NCBI RefSeq assembly: GCF_036345175.1
Contig: NZ_CP107780.1
Location: forward strand, 6,572,001 to 6,636,000
From: Streptomyces sp. NBC_00576
GTDB taxonomy: Bacteria > Actinomycetota > Actinomycetes > Streptomycetales > Streptomycetaceae
Reading direction: 5' to 3'
DNA: 64,000 nt
Under the pieces are notes generated by a model. That model was not told where the DNA came from, made no database searches, and saw only the letters and a program-made list of their open reading frames with translations. Each line of letters opens with the position of its first letter. Position 1 is the first letter of the stretch. Both the position numbers and the translations under genes were made by a program. Positions 57,133 to 64,000 of this stretch are shown here, piece after piece.

Positions 57133-57523
57133 CATGACGCGACGCTGATCTGGAACCACCACCGGACCACGAGCAGCGGCCCTGCTCGGTGACGATCGGC
57201 CTGGGAAGTCACGGCCTCGGTGTGGCCACCACGGCCGCCGCTCTCCACCGCGCCGGAGTCTTCCCGGTTGTCGTGTTCAGCGGCGGCAACAGCCCCACCA
57301 CCCCAGCCCGCGTCCCTCGTGGTGATGCCATGCCATCCACTGTTGCGAGCACGCCCTCAGCCTCGGGGTCCCGGACGACGCGATCCTCGTCGAGCCGAAG
57401 GCTGCCAACACGGGCCGGAACGTCACCTTCTCCCGCCGAGCTGCCGGCCGCCTAGAGACGGAGCAGTCGCTGGGTGATCTCCCGGTACTGCCGCAGCGCG
57501 AGCCGGAGTTCGTCGGACTGTGA
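57133..57523 (+). pseudogene. Decayed YdcF/DUF218-family gene
   Basis: Three frames must be combined: DATLIWNHHR near 57135, then HEQRPCSVTIGLGSHGLGVA, then TTAAALHRAGVFPVVVFSGG, then NSPTT, and after another shift REHALSLGVPDDAILVEPKA, then ANTGRNVTFSR. This is the DUF218 pattern (G.Gsh...T...lyhrG.fp..vfsGg..ptt...pE...r..al.lGvp..ail.E..a.nT.eN). The N-terminus lacks a start and the C-terminus is cut short by the stop at 57521-57523 within the convergent neighbour. It is clearly non-functional. Confidence 0.8.
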
Positions 57524-57820
57524 TTCGGTGGGCTGTGCTTCGGGGTCCTGGTCCTGTTCCTGCCAGCCGGCGCGAAGGAGACTCCGGCGTTCCGCGAGGG
57601 CGTTCACGAGCTGGGTGATGGCTTCGTCGTAGGCGCTCTCGGCCTCTTCCAGTGCCTTGAGCGGGGTGTCGGCGAAGGTGTTGATGGCGTGCTGGAGGCG
57701 TCGAACGATCTTGTCCTGTTCGTCCGACGGGAGCAGCGGCTCCGGGCCCGGCCTGCGGCGCTCGGCAGAGCCCCGGGGTTGGCCCGCGGGCTGCTGGGCG
57801 CGTGTCTGGTCGTACATCAT
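57452..57820 (-). CDS. Small coiled-coil protein of unknown function
   Basis: 122 residues, start ATG 57820. After a Gln/Pro/Arg-rich N-terminus comes DEQDKIVRRLQHAINTFADT, then PLKALEEAESAYDEAITQLV, then NALAERRSLLRAGWQE, and later SDELRLALRQYREITQRLLR. The long helix with heptad spacing suggests a coiled coil. Similar proteins are widespread in Streptomyces with no assigned role. It is convergent with and overlaps the YdcF relic. The gap after its start (57821-58315) holds no gene. Confidence 0.7.
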   Translation of the reverse strand: MMYDQTRAQQPAGQPRGSAERRRPGPEPLLPSDEQDKIVRRLQHAINTFADTPLKALEEAESAYDEAITQLVNALAERRSLLRAGWQEQDQDPEAQPTESQSDELRLALRQYREITQRLLRL

Positions 57821-58315
57821 CGGGGTCGCTTCCGTTCCGTCTGAAGGGATCCTTGGTCCTCTCGGCAGCCTGGTTCAGGCTTCCGGAGACCCGGTCGATT
57901 TGTCAGGTCACCTGAGCGGGGCCACCAGGCACCGTCCGGTTCGACACCGCTCCGAAGGGGTCACGGGTCCGGGGGCGAGACGCGCGGCGGGGGATGGTCG
58001 GTGGTCGCGGACATCGTGCGGGCCCGTCCCCGGACCTCTGCGCGCAGGCAGGTGTCCGGTGTCGTTGCTCACCAGGAACGACACCGGTAGCGGGGCCGGT
58101 GCGCGAGGTGCTCCCGATGACTTCACGCTACTCCCCGAAGCGGCCGAACGAACCGCTCCCGGAGATCCCCCCACTTGCGGCGGCCGGCCTCTCGGCGCCG
58201 GGGGCGTGCCCGACGGCCGCTCCCCGACCTCCTCCGCCTGCCGTTGGACGGTTGTGACAGGCCACCGTCACCGGCACGATCCACCGGTCGCTCCCGCAGC
58301 GGCGGCCCGTCGCGG
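57821..58315. other. Gap with an isolated perfect hairpin
   Basis: No gene is supported in 495 bases. The main element is a perfect 11-bp inverted repeat, CCGGTGTCGTT / AACGACACCGG with a 10-nt loop (58056-58087), without a following T-run. The start of the small coiled-coil gene and the stop of the XRE regulator are at its two ends. It could be a terminator for the regulator or an imperfect mobile-element end. Confidence 0.5.
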
Positions 58316-59185
58316 TCAGCGGAGGGGAGAGGAGGCCGGCAGGTTCTGGTCGGCGGCCCAGGAGGCGAGGATCCGTAGCCGTTCGTGGGTGGGGGAGCCG
58401 GGTGCGGCGGTCCAGACGGTCAGGTTCTGGTCGGGATCGGTGTTGGCGGTGAGGGTGTCCCAGTCCAGGACGAGTTCGCCGACGACCGGATGGTTGAGGG
58501 TCTTCGTGCCCACCGTGCGCGCGGCGACGCGGTGATCGCCCCACCATTGGGCGAACTGCTGGTCCCGCAGGGACAGTTCACCGACCAGCTCGATCAGGCG
58601 AGGATCCTCGGGATACTTCGCGGCTTCCATCCGCAACTGTGCCACGGCGATGCGGGCGGAGGTGTTCCAGTCCGCGTACAGGGTGCGCATTGCCGGTTCC
58701 GTGAAGATGATCCGCGGGTAGTTGCGGTGCTTTTCCGTGATCTGGGAGAAGTCGGTGACCAGTGCGGCGGCCAGCGCGTTCCAGGCGAGGATGTCTCCGC
58801 GTCGGCCCTGCACGATGGCCGGGGTGGCGGTGAGGTCGTCCAGGACGCGCTGCAGTTGCGGCTGGACCTTCTGCCTGCTGGGCCGCCGGGTGCGGGTGGT
58901 GGTCTTGCCCGCGAGCTGGAAGAGGTAGCCCCGCTCGTCGTCATCCAGCTGGAGTACCTGGGCGAGAACGTCCAGCACGGGCGCCGATGCCTGCATACGG
59001 CCCTGTTCGAGACGGGTGTAGTAGTCGGTGCTGATGCTGGCGAGCTGGGCGACCTCCTCGCGGCGCAGCCCGGCCACCCGGCGAGGCTTGCCGGTCTCGG
59101 GCAGTCCGACCGTGCGCGGGCTCAGCTCGGAGCGGCGTTTCTTGAGGAATTCTCCCAGCTCATTGAGGGGAACGTTGGCGGTCAT
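58316..59185 (-). CDS. XRE-family regulator with MmyB-like ligand-binding domain
   Basis: About 289 residues from ATG 59185, with an ATG at 59197 as alternative. LGEFLKKRRSELSPRTVGLP, then LRREEVAQLASISTDYYTRL, then EQGRMQASAPVLDVLAQVLQ is the Cro/C1-type HTH with the 'GLRREEvA.lagvs.dyYtrlEqGr' signature. The second half (TATPAIVQGRRGDILAWNAL, then AAALVTDF ... DWNTSARIAVAQLRMEAAKY) is the PAS-like MmyB/MLTR ligand-binding domain. Such regulators are usually divergent from an SDR gene. Here only an SDR remnant remains on the other side. Confidence 0.9.
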   Translation of the reverse strand: MTANVPLNELGEFLKKRRSELSPRTVGLPETGKPRRVAGLRREEVAQLASISTDYYTRLEQGRMQASAPVLDVLAQVLQLDDDERGYLFQLAGKTTTRTRRPSRQKVQPQLQRVLDDLTATPAIVQGRRGDILAWNALAAALVTDFSQITEKHRNYPRIIFTEPAMRTLYADWNTSARIAVAQLRMEAAKYPEDPRLIELVGELSLRDQQFAQWWGDHRVAARTVGTKTLNHPVVGELVLDWDTLTANTDPDQNLTVWTAAPGSPTHERLRILASWAADQNLPASSPLR

Positions 59186-59222
59186 GCTTCCCAGCATGAC
59201 ACCGAGTCCACCCAGGAAAGGG

Positions 59223-59238
59223 GGGAGAATTTACTCCC
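59223..59238. promoter_or_regulatory. Inverted repeat upstream of the XRE regulator
   Basis: GGGAG-AATTTA-CTCCC lies 38 nt upstream of the XRE start and 3 nt before the SDR-remnant ATG. It is a candidate operator shared by the two divergent directions. Confidence 0.5.
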
Positions 59239-59241
59239 AGG

Positions 59242-59495
59242 ATGTTCCCCTCCCCGGATGAATTTCTCCGCTTTTCGCGCCTGCCCCCGGGTGTGAGGCT
59301 CGATATCGAGCAGCTGATTGTTGTCGCCGGCACCTCCATCGCCTTCGCTGCCGAGACCGCCTACGCCCGCATGCTCCACGACACACTCGCCGTCGAGAAC
59401 GTCCACGCCGCCCAGCTGATCATCCCCGGCGCCATCCGGTCCGACGCCGAGCACAGCAGCCCCGACGTCCTGGCGCAGCGTCTGTACGACATGCG
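59242..59495 (+). pseudogene. Remnant of an SDR oxidoreductase divergent from the XRE gene
   Basis: After a short N-terminal piece (MFPSPDEFLRFSRLPPGVRL) the frame reads DIEQLIVVAGTSIAFAAETA, then YARMLHDTLAVENVHAAQLI, then IPGAIRSDAEHSSPDVLAQR, then LYDM. This is the C-terminal half of an SDR-type dehydrogenase frequently partnered with MmyB-type regulators. The Rossmann fold and active site are missing. At 59490-59495 it runs into the integrase fragment in another frame. The remnant therefore marks an internal deletion plus a junction. Confidence 0.75.
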
Positions 59496-59750
59496 CTCTC
59501 CGAGTTCCTGGGCCACTCGGACCCCGGCTTCACGCTGCGTACGTACACGCACCTGTTGCCGTCCAGCGAGACACGCACCCGCAAGGCGATCGACAACGCC
59601 TTCACCGAAACCGAAGCGGAAAGCGAAACCGAAGCCGAAGCCGAAGCCGAAGCCGAGACGGAAGAAGACTGCGGTACACCGGAGGCCGAGGGCGCATCAG
59701 CAGTGTCCTCGCCTGAACCCGTGTGCCCTCAATGTGCCCTGGCCGCCTGA
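59493..59750 (+). pseudogene. C-terminal remnant of a tyrosine site-specific integrase
   Basis: The frame reads ALSEFLGHSDPGFTLRTYTH, then LLPSSETRTRKAIDNAFTE, followed by an acidic EAEAEAE tail and a stop at 59748-59750. LGHSDPGFTLRTYTHLLP contains the last His (GHSD) and the nucleophilic Tyr of the R-H-R-H-Y recombinase motif. The N-terminal, core-binding and first catalytic parts are missing. This is the trace of an integrative element or prophage once inserted here; no tRNA or attachment repeat was recognised nearby. The GAAGCC hexamer run makes the acidic tail. Confidence 0.8.
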
Positions 59751-59817
59751 CGGCCCCTCCCCGGCACCAAAAAGGGCGAGGCCCGAAGACCCCGCCCAAT
59801 CCGCAGGAAACCCCAGC

Positions 59818-60600
59818 TCACGGCCACACGAGGCAGTAAGGCTGATGCCCTGCCTCATGCAACCTGTGGCTGAAGTCCTGCCACTCGTGCAGCAGTTGGT
59901 ACACGTTGAACGCGTCCCGAGGCCCCCCGCGATCCGGCACCGTGGACCAGATGAACGCCGCCGCGCCCACCGCCTCCTCGCCGATACCTCGCAGCGGGTC
60001 GACGACGGTCATCGGGAGTTTCACGACCGCGTAGTCGGGGTGCAGGACGACGAGTTCCAGCGGGGGCACCTTGTTGAGGGGGACGCCCTCGATGCCGGTG
60101 AGGACCATCGCGGCCATCGTCTCGGGCTTGATCTTGGTGAACATGCCGTTCATGCCGAGTTCGTCGCCGCCGAGTTCCTCGGGACGCATCGAGATCGGGA
60201 CGCGGGCTGCCGTGGCGCCGTCAGGCGCGCCGAAGTATTTGTACGTCACCCCCACCCGACCACCATTCCGACCGCCGTTCCCGCTCGCTGCCCGGAGTCG
60301 CTCGACCCTCCGGTCGACGTTCTCGGGCACACCGTTCGAACCAGGGCCCATCCCAGGAACCGTACCCATCCCAGGAACCGTGCTCTGTCCAGGACCCATG
60401 ATTCCCTGCCCCGGCCCCATGCCCTGTCCCGGCCCCGTGGATCCTTGCCCCGGACCCAGTCCCTGAGCCTGGGCCTGCGCCTGTCGTGCCGCTTCTGCCG
60501 CTGCCGCCGCTTCCTCCACGTCGCGTCGGTGCCTTCCCCGCCGGGCACGTCGAGGACCCAGGTCGTCAGTCCCCTCGCCCAGTCCGCCACCGCGATGCAT
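59818..60600 (-). CDS. Hypothetical protein with Gly/Pro/Gln repeats
   Basis: 260 residues from ATG 60600 (GGTGGAG upstream). The N-terminal third is low-complexity with degenerate GPGQG and VPGMG repeats, encoded by related ~21-nt DNA units. From about residue 105 the sequence is folded-protein-like: GVTYKYFGAPDGATAARVPI, then SMRPEELGGDELGMNGMFTK, then IKPETMAAMVLTGIEGVPLN, then LELVVLHPDYAVVKLPMTVV, ending in YQLLHEWQDFSHRLHEAGHQ. The family is not recognised. In the first 40 codons another frame (GTG 60608) is also coding-like, so a frameshift or different start is possible. Confidence 0.65.
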   Translation of the reverse strand: MHRGGGLGEGTDDLGPRRARRGRHRRDVEEAAAAAEAARQAQAQAQGLGPGQGSTGPGQGMGPGQGIMGPGQSTVPGMGTVPGMGPGSNGVPENVDRRVERLRAASGNGGRNGGRVGVTYKYFGAPDGATAARVPISMRPEELGGDELGMNGMFTKIKPETMAAMVLTGIEGVPLNKVPPLELVVLHPDYAVVKLPMTVVDPLRGIGEEAVGAAAFIWSTVPDRGGPRDAFNVYQLLHEWQDFSHRLHEAGHQPYCLVWP

Positions 60601-60915
60601 ATCTCCACCCGACTGCTTTTCTAGGACGCGCGAGCCCCGTCGCGCAACCCGATCATCGTGTCAGTGACCTCCCCCACGTCCGCCCGCCGAAACGTGCGTT
60701 GAAACACCTGTCCGCAGGATCTTCGCAGCCTCTGAACACCATCGTCAGTCCATCGTCCGTATGTACGGCTCAATGAGCTGTGTGTCTCTGTGAGTCTCAG
60801 TGTGTGTCCGGTCCCAGTTTCGCAGACGGGTGGGGCCGACGCCCCGCTGTCCGGCCGCCTACCCTGAGGGGGTCACTGGCAACCGGAGTCCGAGAACTCG
60901 GAGAAGTCGCAGGTC

Positions 60916-62271
60916 ATGAGCGAAATGTCTAGCGGGGCAGCCAGCGGAATGGCGAGTGGGTTGCCCTATCCATACGAAGCACCCGTCTCGCAGGGCCTCT
61001 TCGACCGTGCGACGGGTGTCACACCCGGCGGCGTCAATTCGCCGGTGCGCGCCTTCCGTGCCGTGGGCGGTACGCCCCGGTTCATGGTGTCGGGGCGTGG
61101 CCCGTATCTCACCGACGCCGACGGGCGCGAGTACGTGGACCTGGTCTGTTCCTGGGGCCCGATGATCCTCGGGCACTCCCGCCCGGAGGTCATCGCCGCC
61201 GTTCAGGACGCCGTCTCGCGCGGTACCTCCTTCGGTACGCCGGGGGAGGGCGAGGTCGCTCTCGCCGAGGAGATGGTCGCTCGTATCGACCCCCTTGAGC
61301 AGGTGCGGCTCGTGTCCAGCGGGACCGAGGCCACCATGTCGGCGATCCGTCTCGCCCGCGGTTTCACGCGGCGCTCCAAGGTGATCAAGTTCGCCGGGTG
61401 TTACCACGGTCACGTCGACTCGCTCCTCGCCGCCGCCGGGTCGGGGGTCGCGACCTTCGCGCTGCCCGACACCCCCGGCGTCACCGGGGCCCAGGCCGCC
61501 GACACCATCGTGCTCCCCTACAACGACCTCGACGCCGTGCACGCCGCCTTCGCCGCGCACCCCGGCGAGATCGCCTGCCTGATCACCGAGGCGTCCCCGG
61601 GCAACATGGGCGTCGTACCGCCGCTGCCCGGATTCAATCAGGGGCTCAAGGACGCTTGCGCCGCCAATGGTGCGCTGTATGTGTCCGACGAGGTAATGAC
61701 CGGGTTCCGTACCAGTCGGAGTGGCTGGTACGGGATCGACGGCGTCCGGCCCGATCTCATGACCTTCGGGAAGGTCATGGGCGGTGGGTTCCCCGCCGCC
61801 GCGTTCGGGGGGCGCGCCGACGTCATGGCCCACCTCGCTCCCGCCGGGCCCGTCTACCAGGCCGGCACCCTCTCCGGTAACCCCGTCGCCACCGCCGCCG
61901 GGCTCGCCCAGCTGCGGCTGCTCGACGAGGCGGCGTACGTCACCGTCGACGCCGTGTCCGCGCAGGTCCAGGGGCTCGTCGGTGAGGCGCTGAGCAAGGA
62001 GGGCGTCGCACACACCGTGCAGAACGCCTCCAACATGTTCTCCGTGTTCTTCACCGACCAGCCCGTGCGCGACTACGAGGGCGCCAAGGCGCAGGAGTCG
62101 TTCCGCTTCACCGCGTTCTTCCACTCCATGCTGGCGAACGGCGTCTATCTCCCGCCCTCGTCATTCGAGTCCTGGTTCGTCTCCACGGCGCACGACGAGC
62201 GGGCCATCCAGAAAATCGCCGACGCCCTTCCGGCGGCGGCCCGTGCGGCGGCGGAGGCCACGGCAGCATGA
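60916..62271 (+). CDS. hemL: Glutamate-1-semialdehyde 2,1-aminomutase
   Basis: 451 residues, a class III PLP aminotransferase. TPGGVNSPVRAFRAVGGTPR is the diagnostic N-terminal motif. GTEATMSAIRLARGFT, then FAGCYHGHVDSLLAAAGSGV and VSDEVMTGFR (D258) precede the PLP lysine K286 in TFGKVMGGG. It converts glutamate-1-semialdehyde to 5-aminolevulinate in haem synthesis (C5 pathway), in the cytoplasm. The ATG lies after a weak ribosome-binding site. A histidine phosphatase gene overlaps its end by ATGA. The same neighbourhood (hemL followed by a phosphatase) is usual in Streptomyces. Confidence 0.96.
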   Translation: MSEMSSGAASGMASGLPYPYEAPVSQGLFDRATGVTPGGVNSPVRAFRAVGGTPRFMVSGRGPYLTDADGREYVDLVCSWGPMILGHSRPEVIAAVQDAVSRGTSFGTPGEGEVALAEEMVARIDPLEQVRLVSSGTEATMSAIRLARGFTRRSKVIKFAGCYHGHVDSLLAAAGSGVATFALPDTPGVTGAQAADTIVLPYNDLDAVHAAFAAHPGEIACLITEASPGNMGVVPPLPGFNQGLKDACAANGALYVSDEVMTGFRTSRSGWYGIDGVRPDLMTFGKVMGGGFPAAAFGGRADVMAHLAPAGPVYQAGTLSGNPVATAAGLAQLRLLDEAAYVTVDAVSAQVQGLVGEALSKEGVAHTVQNASNMFSVFFTDQPVRDYEGAKAQESFRFTAFFHSMLANGVYLPPSSFESWFVSTAHDERAIQKIADALPAAARAAAEATAA

Positions 62272-63020
62272 GCGACCTCACGAACAACTCCAACAACTCC
62301 GACAGCTCCGACAGCTCCAACGGCTCCGGCAACTCCAGCAACTCCGACAGCGACATCACCGTCGTACATCTCATGCGGCACGGCGAAGTCGCCAACCCCG
62401 ACGGGGTGTTGTACGGGCGGCTGGAGGGCTACCACCTCTCCGAGCTGGGCCTGCGGATGGCCGACCGGGTCGCCGAGCACCTCGCCCCCCGGGACGTGAC
62501 GTACGTCTGTGCCTCCCCGCTGGAGCGGGCGCAGGAGACCGCGACGCCGATCGCCAAGGCGCACGGGCTCGATCTCGCCTCCGACGCGCGGCTCCTGGAG
62601 GCCGAGAACGTCTTCCAGGGGAAGACCTTCGGGGTCGGGGACGGGGCCCTCAAGCGGCCCGAGAACTGGAAGCACCTCGTCAACCCGTTCAAGCCGTCCT
62701 GGGGGGAGCCGTACGTCGATCAGGTCGTACGGATGATGGGGGCGCTGGACGCCGCCAAGGACGCCGCCCGTGGGCACGAGGCCGTGCTCGTCAGTCATCA
62801 GCTGCCGATCTGGATCGTGCGCTCGTACGTCGAGCGGCGGCGGCTCTGGCACGACCCCCGCAAGCGGCAGTGCACGCTCGCCTCCCTCACCACCTTCACC
62901 TACCGCGGCGACAAGATCGTGTCGGTCGGTTACACCGAGCCGGCCCGTGACCTCGTCCCGGCCCATCTCCTCGCCGGCGCCAAGCCGGTGAAGGGGAAGG
63001 ACAAGGCTTTCGGGGCCTGA
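62268..63020 (+). CDS. Histidine phosphatase-family protein (phosphoglycerate mutase-like)
   Basis: 250 residues, ATG overlapping the hemL stop (ATGA). The N-terminal ~28 residues are almost pure Ser/Asn/Asp from AACTCC-type repeats. VVHLMRHGEVANPDGVLYGR carries the RHG catalytic motif (R37-H38-G39). YVCASPLERAQETATPIAKA and HEAVLVSHQLPIWIVRSYVE supply the other phosphate-pocket residues (second His in VSHQ). It removes or moves a phosphate on a small substrate; coupling to hemL does not define which. The C-terminus is basic. Confidence 0.92.
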   Translation: MSDLTNNSNNSDSSDSSNGSGNSSNSDSDITVVHLMRHGEVANPDGVLYGRLEGYHLSELGLRMADRVAEHLAPRDVTYVCASPLERAQETATPIAKAHGLDLASDARLLEAENVFQGKTFGVGDGALKRPENWKHLVNPFKPSWGEPYVDQVVRMMGALDAAKDAARGHEAVLVSHQLPIWIVRSYVERRRLWHDPRKRQCTLASLTTFTYRGDKIVSVGYTEPARDLVPAHLLAGAKPVKGKDKAFGA

Positions 63021-63179
63021 TCAGCGGATCAGCCAACGTTTCGGAAGCTTTCGCCCTTTGAGTGACTAGTGACACAGTTGTTGCATTTGTTCCGAAGTGC
63101 GTAACAAGATGTGGAACCTCCCTGTTCGTCGAGCCCTCTGAGTGGGTGAGCACCAGCGGGTACGACGAATGGGGATCCA

Positions 63180-64000
63180 ATGCACGGCAAGAACGGTGAC
63201 GGCTTCGGTGGCTTCAGCCGGCGGGGTGCGCTCGGGCTCGGCCTCGGGGCCGCTGCCGCTCTCGGTACCGCCGGCTGCGGGACCGTACTGGGAGAGGGGT
63301 CGAAGGGGTCCGGAGGTTCCACCGGCGACCGACCTTCCGGCAAGCCGTCGCCCACCGGCCGCACCGCCCCCACCGCCAAGCCCATCGGTGACGGCTCCAC
63401 CTCGTTCACCGGCAAGCAGCCCCACCAGCCCGGCAAGCCCGTGCCGTTGGAGGCCGGCCAGACCCCGCCGCAGTTCGTGATCTTCTCCTGGGACGGGGCG
63501 GGGGAGGTCGGCAACGGGCTCTTCCCGCGCTTCCTCGACCTCGCGAAGACGCACGGCGCTCACATGACCTTCTTCCTCTCCGGGCTCTACCTCCTCCCCG
63601 AGTCGCAGAAGCGCAAGTACCTCCCGCCGAACAACGCCCCCGGCGCCTCCGACATCGGCTACCTCACCGACGACCACGTCAAGGCGACCCTCAACAACGT
63701 CCGGCAGGCCTGGCTCGACGGGCACGAGATAGGCACCCACTTCAACGGCCACTTCTGCTCCGGCCACGGCACGGTCGCCAACTGGACGCCCCAGCAGTGG
63801 CACAGCGAGATACAGCAGGCCAAGGGCTTCGTGAAGGAGTGGCGGACCAACACCGGGTGGACCGACCTGCCCGCGCTCCCCTTCGACTACGACAAGGAGC
63901 TCATCGGCGGCCGTACGCCCTGTCTCCTCGGCCAGAACAACCTGCTGCCCACCGCCCGCGACCTCGGCTGGCGCTACGACGCCTCCTCGCCCGGCGGCCG
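63180..64000 (+). CDS. Secreted polysaccharide deacetylase-like lipoprotein (3' truncated by window edge)
   Basis: The frame is open from ATG 63180 to the window end (273 codons). The N-terminus has a twin-arginine-type signal FSRRGALGLGLGAAAALGTA ending in a lipobox GTAGC. A Pro/Thr/Gly linker follows. The folded part reads PPQFVIFSWDGAGEVGNGLF, then HGAHMTFFLSGLYLLPESQK, then WLDGHEIGTHFNGHFC. This is the layout of family 4 carbohydrate esterases (D.G...G, then 'TFF.sG', then H..GtH), with the metal-binding H-x3-H in the HEIGTH motif. The predicted role is in cell-wall or polysaccharide modification outside the membrane. Confidence 0.82.
   Translation, partial: MHGKNGDGFGGFSRRGALGLGLGAAAALGTAGCGTVLGEGSKGSGGSTGDRPSGKPSPTGRTAPTAKPIGDGSTSFTGKQPHQPGKPVPLEAGQTPPQFVIFSWDGAGEVGNGLFPRFLDLAKTHGAHMTFFLSGLYLLPESQKRKYLPPNNAPGASDIGYLTDDHVKATLNNVRQAWLDGHEIGTHFNGHFCSGHGTVANWTPQQWHSEIQQAKGFVKEWRTNTGWTDLPALPFDYDKELIGGRTPCLLGQNNLLPTARDLGWRYDASSPGG

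Overview
The window is typical Streptomyces (or a close actinomycete) chromosome. GC content is very high with strong G/C preference at third codon positions, GTG and TTG starts are common, many genes overlap by 4 nt (ATGA/GTGA), and the families are characteristic (DUF4232 lipoproteins, LacI-controlled ABC sugar importers lacking their own ATPase, MmyB-type XRE regulators, mycothiol-enzyme relics). No rRNA, tRNA, CRISPR array or intact insertion sequence was found. The left part and the middle are accessory and sugar-uptake DNA. The right end (hemL and the gene after it) looks like conserved chromosome.

Layout. 0-4.1 kb: the end of a truncated gene, a methyltransferase, a YefM/RelE-type toxin-antitoxin pair with a recognisable operator, a leucine-rich-repeat protein and a DUF4232 lipoprotein. 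4.7-11.3 kb: a giant secreted Rhs/YD-repeat protein. Its last ~45 residues match the colicin E3 ribosome-cleaving nuclease, and it overlaps a small acidic gene that is probably its immunity protein. 11.3-16.9 kb: an ABC sugar importer, an RpiR-type SIS regulator and a UPF0309 SIS enzyme, probably for amino sugars. 17-25.8 kb: an SDR, a pentapeptide/Cys-cluster protein, a dead mycothiol-enzyme gene, a VapBC45-like toxin-antitoxin pair, a wHTH regulator with a structured leader, a Nudix hydrolase, an acyltransferase, an AI-2E family transporter and a GNAT.

26-41.8 kb is an alpha-glucoside/maltodextrin island. It holds two parallel sets of LacI regulator, binding protein, two permeases and a GH13 alpha-glucosidase. 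The first set is divergent from its regulator and the second is co-directional. A large glycogen-debranching-type enzyme lies between them. Both regulators have clear palindromic operators. The paralogous GH13 genes end in related 15-17 bp stem terminators.

41.8-44.3 kb is a scar: two partial copies of the second GH13 gene's 3' region flank an aminoglycoside-phosphotransferase-like gene and a questin-oxidase-like gene. 44.3-48.5 kb is an arsenic cluster (arsC, two arsR, aquaporin, flavoprotein, arsI C-As lyase). It is marked by repeated operators and an unusual number of vicinal cysteines.

48.5-60.6 kb contains a large secreted beta-propeller protein, a WYL regulator divergent from a VOC/ABM gene pair, a carboxymuconolactone-decarboxylase-like protein, a TetR regulator divergent from a hydrolase with two operators, and a decay zone (YdcF relic, SDR relic joined to a tyrosine-integrase tail). 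60.9-64 kb: hemL, a coupled histidine phosphatase, and the start of a Tat/lipoprotein polysaccharide-deacetylase-like gene cut by the window edge.
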